In this document: in pieces, positions 8,207 through 17,237 of the stretch | Layout of the letters: each line of letters starts with the position of its first letter | Numbering within the stretch: position 1 is the stretch's first letter | Assembly (NCBI GenBank): GCA_017541365.1 | Contig: JAFXZF010000007.1 | Location: 60,655 to 124,654, forward strand | DNA from: Prevotella sp. | Lineage (GTDB): Bacteria; Bacteroidota; Bacteroidia; Bacteroidales; Bacteroidaceae | Length of the DNA stretch: 64,000 nucleotides | Direction of reading: 5' to 3' | Position numbers and translations under genes: made by a program | The notes under the pieces: model-generated | Database searches by the model: none | What the model was told of the DNA's origin: nothing | The model's input: only the letters and a program-made list of their open reading frames with translations

Positions 8207-9046
8207 ATGGCACAACTAAAACTCGGACAGATGAATACGCTGAAGGCTGCGTGGAAAGTGGACTTCGGCATGTACCTGGAGGGAGGCGGATATGATGGCA
8301 AGATACTGCTACCAGAACGCTACGTACCTGAAGACTTGCAGGTGGGCGATGACATAGAGGTATTTCTCTATCTTGACAACGAGGAGCGCATGGTAGCTAC
8401 AACACTGGAACCCAAAGCAATGGTGGGTGACTTTGCATACCTCGAGGTAGCATGGGTGAATGAATACGGGGCATTTCTCGACTGGGGACTGATGAAAGAC
8501 CTCTTCTGTCCATTCCGCGAGCAGAAGCGCAGAATGCAAAAGGGGCAGGCGTATATAGTACACGTACACATAGACGAGGAGAGCTACCGCATCATGGCAT
8601 CTGCCAAAATAGAAAGGTACCTGCAACCCCTGCCAAAGGAATATACGGAAGGACAGGAAGTGGAACTACTTATATGGCAGAAAACAGATCTCGGATTTAA
8701 GGTCATAATAGACAATGCCTATGCTGGACTGATATATGACTCACAGGTATTCCAGCCACTGCATACAGGCGACAGAGTAAAGGGATTCATATCCAACATA
8801 CGTCATGATGGCAAAGTGGACTGTGCACTGCAGAAAACAGGACGTGAACACACCACCGACTTCTCCGCCAAACTATTGAAATACCTTGAATCACGAGGAG
8901 GAAGATGCTGGCTCGGTGACAAAAGTTCGGCAGAAGACATCAAGGCACAGTTTGGCGTCAGCAAACGCACCTACAAACAGGCTGTGGGAGACCTCTACAA
9001 ACGACACTTAATAGACATTACCGACAGCGGAATAGTGCTATTGTAA
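8207..9046 (+). CDS. cvfB: CvfB/YitL-type S1 RNA-binding protein
   Basis: A 279-residue protein with tandem S1-like domains: the N-terminal one (LKLGQMNTLKAAWKVDFGMYL), a second (AYLEVAWVNEYGAFLDWGLMKDLFCPF), and a third (LIWQKTDLGFKVIIDNAYAGL then GDRVKGFISNIRHDGKVDC). A C-terminal winged-helix segment (GDKSSAEDIKAQFGVSKRTYKQAVGDL) follows. This order is that of CvfB, an RNA-binding regulator known in Gram-positive bacteria and common in Bacteroidetes. Its target here is unknown. Co-transcribed with the ATPase gene. Confidence 0.85.
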   Translation: MAQLKLGQMNTLKAAWKVDFGMYLEGGGYDGKILLPERYVPEDLQVGDDIEVFLYLDNEERMVATTLEPKAMVGDFAYLEVAWVNEYGAFLDWGLMKDLFCPFREQKRRMQKGQAYIVHVHIDEESYRIMASAKIERYLQPLPKEYTEGQEVELLIWQKTDLGFKVIIDNAYAGLIYDSQVFQPLHTGDRVKGFISNIRHDGKVDCALQKTGREHTTDFSAKLLKYLESRGGRCWLGDKSSAEDIKAQFGVSKRTYKQAVGDLYKRHLIDITDSGIVLL

Positions 9047-9096
9047 TGTCAAATTATTAAAAAAGTTTAAAATCGGATTGCACAAATAGCAATTGC

Positions 9097-9127
9097 TTTG
9101 CCATTTCAGAAAAAAGTAGTACCTTTG
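9097..9127 (+). promoter_or_regulatory. Promoter of the rpmB-rpmG-DUF4295 operon
   Basis: TTTG at 9097-9100 and TACCTTTG at 9120-9127, spaced 19 bases. Confidence 0.75.
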
Positions 9128-9181
9128 CACACTGTTTGGAATAAGTATCACTTAACGATCTTTAAAAATTAACAGATAGCA

Positions 9182-9445
9182 ATGTCTAAAATTTGTCAAA
9201 TTACCGGCAAGAAGGCAATGATCGGTAACAACGTATCTCACTCAAAGCATCGCACAAAGCGCACCTTTGACGTGAACCTCTTCTCAAAGAAGTTCTACTA
9301 TGTAGAGGAGGACTGCTGGATCAGCCTCAAGATTTCTGCTGCAGGCCTGCGTATGATCAACAAGGTTGGTCTCGATGCAGCCCTTAAGCAAGCTGTAGCA
9401 AAAGGCTACGTAGATTGGAAAGATATTAAAGTAATAGGAGAATAA
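9182..9445 (+). CDS. rpmB: 50S ribosomal protein L28
   Basis: An 87-residue basic protein beginning [20 protein letters not shown], the standard L28 start, with [14 protein letters not shown] and the C-terminal [14 protein letters not shown]. It is a structural component of the large ribosomal subunit. First gene of a three-gene operon, separated from rpmG by five bases. Confidence 0.97.
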   Translation: MSKICQITGKKAMIGNNVSHSKHRTKRTFDVNLFSKKFYYVEEDCWISLKISAAGLRMINKVGLDAALKQAVAKGYVDWKDIKVIGE

Positions 9446-9450
9446 GCACC

Positions 9451-9639
9451 ATGGCAAAGAAAGCAAAAGGCAATCGTGTACAGGTAATACTGGAGTGCAC
9501 AGAGATCAAGAACAGCGGTTTGCCAGGTACAAGCCGTTACATCACAACAAAGAACCGTAAGAACACTCCCGAGCGTCTTGAGTTGATGAAGTACAACCCA
9601 ATTCTCAAGAAGATGACTCTCCACAAGGAGATAAAGTAA
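9451..9639 (+). CDS. rpmG: 50S ribosomal protein L33
   Basis: A 62-residue protein, [20 protein letters not shown] then [21 protein letters not shown] and [17 protein letters not shown]. This is the Cys-poor type of L33 without the zinc-binding CxxC pairs. It follows rpmB after five bases. Confidence 0.97.
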   Translation: MAKKAKGNRVQVILECTEIKNSGLPGTSRYITTKNRKNTPERLELMKYNPILKKMTLHKEIK

Positions 9640-9689
9640 TCACGGCTCAGCGTTTTTTTCATAACAAACAATAAAAAACAGATTAAACT

Positions 9690-9848
9690 ATGGCTAAGAA
9701 AGCGGTCGCTACCCTCCATGAAGGTTCATCGGATGGTCGCGCTTATACAAAGGTTATAAAGATGGTAAAGAGCCCTAAGACTGGCGCATACATCTTTGAC
9801 GAGCACATGGTTCGTAACGAGGAAGTTGACGCATTCTTCAAGGGATAA
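9690..9848 (+). CDS. DUF4295 small protein of the L28/L33 operon
   Basis: A 52-residue basic protein beginning MAKKAVATLHEGSSDGRAYT and ending EEVDAFFKG. DUF4295 proteins are a Bacteroidetes family found directly after rpmG; their function is not established, though the context suggests a ribosome-associated role. It starts 50 bases after rpmG and is followed by a strong terminator. Confidence 0.88.
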   Translation: MAKKAVATLHEGSSDGRAYTKVIKMVKSPKTGAYIFDEHMVRNEEVDAFFKG

Positions 9849-9880
9849 TATCCTTATCAAGAATCGTTATTATAAATAAC

Positions 9881-9925
9881 AAGAGGTTGCATCCGTTGAA
9901 AAGGCGTATGTAACCTCTTTTTGTG
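9881..9925 (+). terminator. Rho-independent terminator of the rpmB operon
   Basis: AAGAGGTTGCAT pairs with ATGTAACCTCTT around a 15-base loop and is followed by a T-run. Confidence 0.85.
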
Positions 9926-9963
9926 TTATTTACATAGCCGTCTAAGCTTAAATTTTTCAATAG

Positions 9964-9971
9964 TAAATTTG
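9964..9971 (+). promoter_or_regulatory. -7 box for the response regulator
   Basis: TAAATTTG fits TAnnTTTG eight bases before the ATG at 9980. No convincing -33 element. Confidence 0.4.
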
Positions 9972-9979
9972 AACAGACT

Positions 9980-10702
9980 ATGGATAGTTTCAAAGTCATC
10001 ATAGTGGAGGATGTACCTCTTGAGATGAAGGGTACCGAGGGACTGCTAAAATCGGAAGTTCCTGAAGCTGAGATAATTGGCACAGCACAAACTGAAGGCG
10101 AATACCTCAAACTAATGCGCACGACAGAACCTGATCTCGTACTTCTCGACCTGGGACTACAGGGAAGCACCACTATAGGAGTAGAACTGTGCAGAAACAC
10201 CAAGGCAGAGCACAAGGATGTGAAGGTTTTGGTATTTACAGGCGAGATACTCAACGAAAAACTATGGGTTGATGTACTTGACGCTGGTGCCGATGGCATA
10301 ATACTCAAGGCAGGAGAGATGCTTACACGTATAGATGTAATGAATGTCATGGGAGGCAAAAAATACGTATTCAATCAGCCTATCATGGAAACTATAGTAA
10401 ACAATTTCCGCAGCAACGTGACAAGTGAAATACTCAAGCAAGAGGCAAGCATAGGCTACAGCATAGACGAGTATGACGAACGTTTCCTGCGACATCTTGC
10501 ACTGGGCTACACCAAGGAACAGATAACGACGCTGAGAGGCATGCCATTCGGAGTGAAGAGTTTAGAGAAGAGACAGGCCGATCTCATACAGAAACTATTT
10601 CCCAATGGTCACAAGCAGAGCGTCAATGCACTGCGCCTAGTGACACGTGCATTTCAACTGCATATACTCGACCCACAGAATCTTGAACCTGATGAGGAGT
10701 AA
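9980..10702 (+). CDS. Response regulator, LuxR/NarL-like
   Basis: A 240-residue protein. The receiver domain spans residues 1-125: KVIIVEDVPLEMKG holds the acidic pocket, DLVLLDLGLQG the phospho-acceptor Asp, VLVFTGE the switch Thr and IILKAGE the conserved Lys. The C-terminal third (YDERFLRHLALGYTKEQITT onward) resembles a divergent helix-turn-helix of the LuxR type. It stands alone between two operons, with no histidine kinase in the window, so its signal and targets are unknown. Confidence 0.8.
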   Translation: MDSFKVIIVEDVPLEMKGTEGLLKSEVPEAEIIGTAQTEGEYLKLMRTTEPDLVLLDLGLQGSTTIGVELCRNTKAEHKDVKVLVFTGEILNEKLWVDVLDAGADGIILKAGEMLTRIDVMNVMGGKKYVFNQPIMETIVNNFRSNVTSEILKQEASIGYSIDEYDERFLRHLALGYTKEQITTLRGMPFGVKSLEKRQADLIQKLFPNGHKQSVNALRLVTRAFQLHILDPQNLEPDEE

Positions 10703-10720
10703 AAATAATCACTCTTTTTC

Positions 10721-10751
10721 TTGGTTGTTTACCATAAAATGAGTAACTTTG
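10721..10751 (+). promoter_or_regulatory. Promoter of the ilv operon
   Basis: TAACTTTG at 10744-10751 with TTG at 10721-10723, spaced 20 bases. The leader to ilvD is about 45 bases and shows no obvious attenuator or leader peptide rich in Ile/Leu/Val. Confidence 0.65.
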
Positions 10752-10800
10752 CATCCAATTCGCACGCACACACGTACATTATAATAAAAACAAATACATT

Positions 10801-12642
10801 ATGAAGAATAAACTCCGCAGCAGTGTCTGCACTGAAGGTCGCCGTATGGCAGGAGCAAGAGCACTCTGGGTAGCCAACGGTATGAAGCGCGAACAGTTTG
10901 GCAAACCAATCATAGCTATCGTAAACTCATTCACACAGTTCGTCCCAGGACATACACACCTACACGAGATAGGACAGATAGTGAAAAAGGAAATCGAAGC
11001 ACTGGGATGCTACGCTGCAGAGTTTAATACAATAGCAGTGGACGACGGCATCGCCATGGGTCACGACGGTATGCTCTACTCTCTCCCATCACGCGACGTC
11101 ATAGCTGACTCCGTAGAGTATATGGTAAATGCTCATAAGGCTGATGCCATGGTCTGCATATCCAACTGCGACAAGGTAACACCTGGTATGCTCATGGCTG
11201 CCATGCGTCTCAATATACCTGCAGTCTTTGTCAGCGGAGGACCTATGGAGGCAGGACAGTATAAGGGCGAGAATGCCGATCTTATCACAGCGATGATAAA
11301 AGGTGGCGACCCAACAGTATCAGACGAGGAATTGGCAGAAGTAGAGCAGTGTGCTTGTCCTGGATGTGGCGCTTGCTCAGGAATGTTTACTGCCAATTCC
11401 ATGAACTCTCTCACAGAGGCTATCGGACTCTCACTGCCAGGAAACGGTTCTATACTTGCAACTCACAAGAACCGCATAAAGCTATTCAAGGATGCAGCAA
11501 AACTCATCGTAAAAAATGCCCTCGCATACTACGAGGACGGCGACGACTCTGTACTGCCACGTAGCATAGCCACTCGTCAGGCATTCCTCAACGCTATGAC
11601 ACTCGACATCGCCATGGGAGCATCAACTAATACGGTACTACACCTGTTGGCTGTGGCTCAGGAGGCAGAAGTTGATTTCAGAATGACTGACATCGACACA
11701 CTCTCACGCAAAGTACCATTCCTCTGTAAACTCGCTCCAAACTGGCAGAAGTACTCTATACAAGAAGAAAACCGTGCCGGTGGCATACTGGGCATACTCG
11801 GTGAACTTGCCAAGGGTGACCTGCTTGACCTCTCATGTAAGCGTGTCAACGGTGCAACATTGGGGGAGGACATACAGAAGTACTCCATCACTGGTCTGCA
11901 GTACAAGGACGGCAAGTGGACCAACGACCCCACACTCGCTGTAAGCGCCGAGGTAGGCAACATATATGGTTGTGCACCAGGGCGAAAATTCTCCAACGTA
12001 ATGGGTTCACAGGAGAACTATTGGGATGAACTCGATACTGACCGTGAGAACGGTTGTATACGTGACATTGAACATGCATACACCAAGGATGGTGGCATGG
12101 CAGTCCTCTTCGGCAACATAGCACAGGACGGTTGCGTAGTTAAAACTGCCGGTGTGGCTCCTGAGTTGTGGCACTTCGAAGGTCCTGCTGTGGTCTTCGA
12201 TTCACAGGAGGATGCCTGCGAAGGAATTCTTGGAGGCAAAGTGAAGAAGGGCGACTGCGTGGTCATCACCCACGAAGGTCCTAAGGGCGGTCCTGGTATG
12301 CAGGAGATGCTCTACCCCACCTCATACATCAAGTCTATGCATATGGGCAAGGAATGTGCCCTTATCACAGACGGACGTTTCTCTGGCGGCACATCAGGAC
12401 TGTCTATCGGTCACATATCACCAGAGGCTGCAAGCGGTGGTAACATCGGCAAAATCAAGGACGGCGACATAATCGTTATCGATATTCCTTCACGCTCTAT
12501 CAACGTGAAGCTCTCTGACGAGGAACTCGCTGCACGTCCACAGCAGCCACTGAAGCGCAACCGCATAGTCAGCAAGGCACTGCGTGCATACGCTCAGTCT
12601 GTATCTTCAGCTGACAAGGGCGGCGTAAGAATAATAGATTAA
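10801..12642 (+). CDS. ilvD: Dihydroxy-acid dehydratase
   Basis: A 613-residue enzyme of valine/isoleucine synthesis that dehydrates dihydroxy acids to 2-oxo acids. Iron-sulfur ligands are visible in [12 protein letters not shown] and [19 protein letters not shown]. The C-terminal [13 protein letters not shown] and [13 protein letters not shown] motifs are also typical. Length is normal. It opens the operon ilvD-ilvB-ilvN-thioesterase-ilvC; the 61-base gap to ilvB holds a 9-bp tandem repeat. Confidence 0.98.
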   Translation: MKNKLRSSVCTEGRRMAGARALWVANGMKREQFGKPIIAIVNSFTQFVPGHTHLHEIGQIVKKEIEALGCYAAEFNTIAVDDGIAMGHDGMLYSLPSRDVIADSVEYMVNAHKADAMVCISNCDKVTPGMLMAAMRLNIPAVFVSGGPMEAGQYKGENADLITAMIKGGDPTVSDEELAEVEQCACPGCGACSGMFTANSMNSLTEAIGLSLPGNGSILATHKNRIKLFKDAAKLIVKNALAYYEDGDDSVLPRSIATRQAFLNAMTLDIAMGASTNTVLHLLAVAQEAEVDFRMTDIDTLSRKVPFLCKLAPNWQKYSIQEENRAGGILGILGELAKGDLLDLSCKRVNGATLGEDIQKYSITGLQYKDGKWTNDPTLAVSAEVGNIYGCAPGRKFSNVMGSQENYWDELDTDRENGCIRDIEHAYTKDGGMAVLFGNIAQDGCVVKTAGVAPELWHFEGPAVVFDSQEDACEGILGGKVKKGDCVVITHEGPKGGPGMQEMLYPTSYIKSMHMGKECALITDGRFSGGTSGLSIGHISPEAASGGNIGKIKDGDIIVIDIPSRSINVKLSDEELAARPQQPLKRNRIVSKALRAYAQSVSSADKGGVRIID

Positions 12643-12645
12643 AAA

Positions 12646-12681
12646 ACTATAGGCACTATAGATACTATAGACACTATAGGA
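12646..12681 (+). repeat. Four tandem 9-bp units between ilvD and ilvB
   Basis: ACTATAGGC, ACTATAGAT, ACTATAGAC and ACTATAGGA occur without gaps. They begin three bases after the ilvD stop. Confidence 0.9.
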
Positions 12682-12703
12682 AATATAATAAAAACAAAAG
12701 ACA

Positions 12704-14413
12704 ATGGAAAAAATAACTGGTGGAGAAGCATTGATGCTGGCACTCAAGGCTGAAGGCGTAAAGACTATCTTCGGCTATCCCGGTGGTGCCATCATGCCTA
12801 CCTACGATTCTCTGTACGACTATACCCGTGGCGAAAAGAAAGCTTTCGACCACATACTGGTGCGCCACGAACAGGCAGCAGCACACGCAGCTGAAGGTTA
12901 TGCCCGCGTGAGCGGTAAGGTTGGCGTGACACTCGTGACATCCGGTCCTGGTGTGACAAACACCCTTACTGGTGTAGCTGATGCCATGATGGACTCTACG
13001 CCTATCGTGGTCATAGCAGGTCAGGTAGCAACAAGCGTGCTTGGCAGTGATGCTTTTCAGGAGGTTGACCTCGTTGACGTGGCACAGCCTATCACCAAGT
13101 GGGCTTACCAGATACGCTCTGCAAAAGACGTAGCATGGGCTGTAAGCCGTGCCTTCTTCATCGCACGCTCAGGCCGTCCGGGTCCTGTAGTGCTCGACTT
13201 CACCAAGAATGCGCAGACAGAACTCATCGACTATGAGCCTGCAAAGGTAGATTTCATCCGCAGCTATGTGCCTTATCCCGAACCAAAGGAGGAAGACCTA
13301 AAGGCTGCTGCAGAGCTTATCAACAACGCCAAGAAGCCTATGGCTCTCGTGGGTCAGGGCGTAGAACTTGGTAATGCACAGGAGGAGCTTCGCGCCTTCC
13401 TTGAGAAAGCTGACATTCCTGCCGGTCGCACACTGATGGGACTCTCTGCCCTGCCTTCCAATCACAAGCTCAATATGGGTATGCTCGGTATGCATGGTTC
13501 ATACTCCGTAAACCTCAAGGAGCAGGAGGCTGACGTACTGATAGCCATCGGCATGCGTTTCTCCGACCGTGTTACAGGTAACCTTGAACGCTATGCCAAG
13601 CAGGCAAAGATTATACATCTTGACATCGACCCATCGGAGATTGACAAATGCGTAAAGACAACAGTTTCTGTTGTAGCCGACTGCAAGGTATCGCTCCCAG
13701 CCCTCACAGCACTGATCAATAAGGCTGACCACACAGAGTGGAAAGAGTCTTTCCAACCTCTTCGCCAAAAGGAGATAGAGAACGTTATCACCCCTGCAAC
13801 CAAGCCAACGGATGGACCTCTGCTCATGGGTGAGGTGGCACATGCAGTTGCCAAGGCAACGAACTCTGAGTCCGTACTCGTTACCGACGTTGGTCAGAAC
13901 CAACTCATGTCGGCACGTTACTTCAAGTACCACAAGAGTCGTAGCATCATAACATCAGGTGGTATGGGCACCATGGGCTACGGCCTGCCAGCTGCTATGG
14001 GTGCTACATTCGGTGCTCCCGAACGCACTATCTGCTGCTTCATGGGTGACGGTGGCTTGCAGATGATGATTCAGGAGTTCGGCACCATCATGGAGCACAG
14101 AATCCCTGTGAAGATGATTCTGCTCAACAACAACTACCTTGGCAATGTGCGCCAGTGGCAGGATATGTTCTTCCACCACAAACAGTCGTTCACGCCTATG
14201 GTCAACCCTAACTTCGGCAAGGTGGCAGAGGCTTACGGCATAGCATACCGCTGTATTTCTGACCGTGCTGAACTACAGGATGCCATCAAGGAAATGCTCG
14301 ATACCGACGGTCCGTTCCTCCTTGAGACCATCATCAAACCCGATGCCAACGTAGAGCCTATGACAGCACCTGGCAAGGCTGTTGACGAAATGATTCTTAA
14401 CATTGACTGTTAA
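12704..14413 (+). CDS. ilvB: Acetolactate synthase large (catalytic) subunit
   Basis: A 569-residue ThDP enzyme that condenses pyruvate units to acetolactate or acetohydroxybutyrate. VRHEQAAAHAAEGYARVSG holds the catalytic Glu. VTSGPGVTNTLTGVADA and the ThDP-binding GDGGLQMMIQEFGT...NNNYLGNVRQWQ motifs are present, and a FAD/central domain lies in the middle third. It is followed seven bases downstream by its regulatory subunit gene. Confidence 0.97.
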   Translation: MEKITGGEALMLALKAEGVKTIFGYPGGAIMPTYDSLYDYTRGEKKAFDHILVRHEQAAAHAAEGYARVSGKVGVTLVTSGPGVTNTLTGVADAMMDSTPIVVIAGQVATSVLGSDAFQEVDLVDVAQPITKWAYQIRSAKDVAWAVSRAFFIARSGRPGPVVLDFTKNAQTELIDYEPAKVDFIRSYVPYPEPKEEDLKAAAELINNAKKPMALVGQGVELGNAQEELRAFLEKADIPAGRTLMGLSALPSNHKLNMGMLGMHGSYSVNLKEQEADVLIAIGMRFSDRVTGNLERYAKQAKIIHLDIDPSEIDKCVKTTVSVVADCKVSLPALTALINKADHTEWKESFQPLRQKEIENVITPATKPTDGPLLMGEVAHAVAKATNSESVLVTDVGQNQLMSARYFKYHKSRSIITSGGMGTMGYGLPAAMGATFGAPERTICCFMGDGGLQMMIQEFGTIMEHRIPVKMILLNNNYLGNVRQWQDMFFHHKQSFTPMVNPNFGKVAEAYGIAYRCISDRAELQDAIKEMLDTDGPFLLETIIKPDANVEPMTAPGKAVDEMILNIDC

Positions 14414-14420
14414 TAACAAA

Positions 14421-14969
14421 ATGAGCGAAAATAACAATACACTATTTACCTTACAGGTATATACAGAGAACATGGCAGGTATGCTGAACCAGATTACCGG
14501 CGTGTTCACCCGTAGGCAGATAAACATCGAGTCACTTAACGTGTCTCCCTCTTCCATAAAGGGTATCCACAAATACACCATCACCGCCTACAGCGACGAG
14601 GAAACTATCAAGAAAGTAGTGAAACAGATAGAGCGCAAGATTGACGTCGTCAAGGCACACTATTATACCGACACTGAGATTTTCCACGTGGAGGTTGCAC
14701 TTTTCAAATTGTCAACCGACAAGGTGATGGAGAATCCTAACATCACTCGCGCCATCCGCCATTCACAGGGCAGGATAACGGAGGTGAACTCCACTTTCTG
14801 CACAGTGGTGTGTGAGGGGACGACTGAAGACATTGTTTCACTCTTCCACGAACTGCGCAAGACTCCTGACTGCGTGCTGCAGTTCACACGTTCCGGTCGC
14901 ATAGCAGTAACACGCTCTTGTCAGGAAGAGGTGAGCAAATTTCTGCATGAAAGAGGAGAGGAAATCTAA
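14421..14969 (+). CDS. ilvN: Acetolactate synthase small (regulatory) subunit
   Basis: A 182-residue protein starting MSENNNTLFTLQVYTENMAG; an upstream in-frame TTG at 14403 overlaps ilvB and is less likely. The N-terminal ACT domain carries MLNQITGVFTRRQINIESL, the usual site of valine feedback. The C-terminal half (FHVEVALFKLST onward) matches the ALS_ss_C domain. It activates and regulates IlvB. The stop overlaps the next start (TAATG). Confidence 0.95.
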   Translation: MSENNNTLFTLQVYTENMAGMLNQITGVFTRRQINIESLNVSPSSIKGIHKYTITAYSDEETIKKVVKQIERKIDVVKAHYYTDTEIFHVEVALFKLSTDKVMENPNITRAIRHSQGRITEVNSTFCTVVCEGTTEDIVSLFHELRKTPDCVLQFTRSGRIAVTRSCQEEVSKFLHERGEEI

Positions 14970-15733
14970 TGGACAAGACTTCACCAATATATCACACCAT
15001 CGCTGATGCTTTCCACTGCGACTTCAGGCATCGCATGTGCTTAGGCCATCTGTGCAACGACCTGCTCAACGCCAGCGATATGCACTCCACACAGCGCAAC
15101 TTCGGCATGACCTACCTCAACACTATCAACAAGACGTGGGTTCTGTCACGACTTGCCATAGAACTGGAGGACATACCGATGGAGCATGACAAGTTCTATA
15201 TTGAGACATGGGTGGAGAATGCCATGAAGTATTTCACCAAGCGTAACTGGGTTATCATGTCTGAAGACGGAAGCAAAGTGTATGGCTACAGCAAGAGCAT
15301 CTGGGCGATGATTGACACCACCACCCGTGAGCCGCAGGACATCCTTGCCATCCACGATGGAAAAATACTCGAATATCTCTACCCAGAGAAAGAATGTCCC
15401 ATCAAAGACGTGTCACGAGTGAAGACTCCTGAGATGACCGAATACACGGAGTTTCAGGTGCAGTATGGCGACATAGACGTGAACTGCCACCTCAACTCCA
15501 TGCGCTACATCGACCACGTTATGGACACCTTCCCCCTTGACTACCTGCGCACTCACATGGTGAAGCGAGTTGAGATAGCTTACGTTGCTGAGGGACACTG
15601 GCACGATGTGATTCGCATCTATCACCTCGCAAATGACAATCAGCACTACTTCCGTCTTGCTCGCAAGGAGGCTGACGGCAGCGAGACTGAACTCAGCCGT
15701 GTGCTGATGAGCTTTCGCGAAGCGAATAATTAA
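14969..15733 (+). CDS. Acyl-ACP thioesterase
   Basis: A 254-residue protein of the FatA/acyl-ACP thioesterase family with two hot-dog halves. The N-terminal half contains LGHLCNDLLNASDMHSTQRN, and the C-terminal half contains EFQVQYGDIDVNCHLNSMRY, where the Asp/Asn/His set is the likely catalytic site. It releases fatty acids from acyl carrier protein. Its ATG overlaps the ilvN stop and ilvC follows, so it is embedded in the branched-chain amino-acid operon. A link to branched-chain fatty acid metabolism is an inference. Confidence 0.88.
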   Translation: MDKTSPIYHTIADAFHCDFRHRMCLGHLCNDLLNASDMHSTQRNFGMTYLNTINKTWVLSRLAIELEDIPMEHDKFYIETWVENAMKYFTKRNWVIMSEDGSKVYGYSKSIWAMIDTTTREPQDILAIHDGKILEYLYPEKECPIKDVSRVKTPEMTEYTEFQVQYGDIDVNCHLNSMRYIDHVMDTFPLDYLRTHMVKRVEIAYVAEGHWHDVIRIYHLANDNQHYFRLARKEADGSETELSRVLMSFREANN

Positions 15734-15785
15734 GAATTCGACATAACGAAATATCGACATATCGAAATAACGAAAATAACAAACT
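15734..15785 (+). repeat. Degenerate CGAAATAA-type repeats before ilvC
   Basis: The 80-base thioesterase-ilvC gap contains staggered copies of TCGACATAACGAAATA and TCGACATATCGAAATA. It resembles the short-period arrays at 7425 and 47017. Confidence 0.55.
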
Positions 15786-15813
15786 TTCATTAACAACAAA
15801 AAACTTAAACAAA

Positions 15814-16857
15814 ATGGCAAAAATGAATTTTGGTGGCGTTATCGAAGAGGTAATGACACGTGAAGAATTCCCACTGGAGAAGGCTCGTGAAATCCTTAAG
15901 GACGAGACCATCGCAGTTATCGGTTACGGCGTACAGGGACCTGGTCAGGCTTGCAACCTCCGCGACAACGGTTTCAACGTAATCGTTGGTCAGCGTCAGG
16001 GCAAGACTTTCGAGAAGGCTAAGAACGATGGTTGGGTACCAGGCGAGACTCTCTTCTCTATCGAGGAGGCTGCTGATAAGGGTACTATCATTATGTGTCT
16101 GCTCTCTGATGCAGCTGTAATGTCAGTATGGCCAACACTCCAGAAGTACCTCACTCCTGGCAAGGCTCTCTACTTCTCTCATGGTTTCGCTATCACATGG
16201 TCTGACCGTACAGGTTGTGTTCCTTCAAAGGACATCGACGTTATCATGGTAGCTCCAAAGGGTTCTGGTACTTCACTCCGTACTATGTTCCTCGAGGGTC
16301 GTGGTCTTAACTCTTCATACGCAGTTTATAACGATGCTACAGGCAAGGCACTCGACCGTACTCTTGCTCTCGGTATCGGTATCGGTTCTGGTTACCTCTT
16401 CGAGACAACATTCCAGCGCGAGGCTACATCTGACCTCACTGGCGAGCGTGGTTCGCTGATGGGTGCCATCCAGGGTCTGCTCCTCGCTCAGTACGAGGTA
16501 CTCCGTGAGAATGGTCACACACCTTCTGAGGCATTCAACGAGACAGTTGAGGAGCTCACTCAGTCACTCATGCCTCTCTTCGCAGAGAAGGGTATGGACT
16601 GGATGTACGCTAACTGCTCTACAACAGCACAGCGCGGTGCGCTTGACTGGATGGGTCCATTCCACGATGCATGTAAGCCTGTAGTTGAGAAGCTCTATGC
16701 TTCTGTTAAGTCTGGTAACGAGGCTCAGATCTCTATCGACGCAAACTCAAAGCCAGATTACCGCGTAGGTCTTGAGAAGGAACTGAAGGCTCTCCACGAC
16801 TCTGAGATGTGGCGCACAGCTGAGACTGTTCGTCAACTCCGTCCTGAGAACAACTAA
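15814..16857 (+). CDS. ilvC: Ketol-acid reductoisomerase
   Basis: A 347-residue enzyme that isomerises and reduces acetolactate. The Rossmann motif is AVIGYGVQGPGQACNLRDNG, and VIMVAPKGSGTSLR and the Mg-binding GERGSLMGAIQG segment are present. Codon use is noticeably optimised (many CTC, GGT, AAG), consistent with high expression. Last gene of the ilv operon; a terminator follows 20 bases downstream. Confidence 0.97.
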   Translation: MAKMNFGGVIEEVMTREEFPLEKAREILKDETIAVIGYGVQGPGQACNLRDNGFNVIVGQRQGKTFEKAKNDGWVPGETLFSIEEAADKGTIIMCLLSDAAVMSVWPTLQKYLTPGKALYFSHGFAITWSDRTGCVPSKDIDVIMVAPKGSGTSLRTMFLEGRGLNSSYAVYNDATGKALDRTLALGIGIGSGYLFETTFQREATSDLTGERGSLMGAIQGLLLAQYEVLRENGHTPSEAFNETVEELTQSLMPLFAEKGMDWMYANCSTTAQRGALDWMGPFHDACKPVVEKLYASVKSGNEAQISIDANSKPDYRVGLEKELKALHDSEMWRTAETVRQLRPENN

Positions 16858-16876
16858 TCATCAGATTACATATTAT

Positions 16877-16912
16877 AAAGCGCAACGGCTATTTTCAGTC
16901 GCTGCGCTTTTG
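16877..16912 (+). terminator. Terminator of the ilv operon
   Basis: AAAGCGCA pairs with TGCGCTTT across a loop with further partial pairing, followed by TTGTTTG. Confidence 0.75.
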
Positions 16913-16975
16913 TTTGCAGAAGCATTGCCTCCGCATATGGAAGCATAGCTTCCGCATCTGGGTGCTTAGCTACCA
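16913..16975 (-). repeat. 21-bp degenerate tandem repeats (three units)
   Basis: On the minus strand the units read roughly GGTAGCTAAGCACCCAGATG, GGAAGCTATGCTTCCATATG and GGAGGCAATGCTTCTGCAAA, each one base longer than shown. The period is 21. They resemble the units at 50622-50720. The rest of the gap to 17199 holds an imperfect inverted repeat (GTCCGCT / AGCGGAC, about 17008-17047) and TTGAAAG-like heptamers near 17111; no gene was seen. Confidence 0.75.
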
Positions 16976-17198
16976 CAAAAAGGATGGAAAAGAAAAAAGT
17001 CCGCTCAATATCAATCCAGCCGAAGCTTTCATAAATACTGAAGCGGACCACCCACCTTAAAAATATTCTTTCTTGAATTTTGCGAGTGCAAAGGTAATAA
17101 GAAAAATTGGATGTTGAAAGTGGAATGTTGAAAGATAAGGAGAAAACGTTACTTTCTTGACTACAATCAAAACGAAACTTAATTCATATCAACCATTT

Positions 17199-17229
17199 TT
17201 TGGATATCCATTTTTTTTTCGTACCTTTG
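17199..17229 (+). promoter_or_regulatory. Promoter of slyD-aroC
   Basis: TTTG at 17199-17202 and TACCTTTG at 17222-17229, spaced 19 bases. The ATG at 17238 leaves a leader of only a few bases. Confidence 0.7.
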
Positions 17230-17237
17230 CATCTGTT

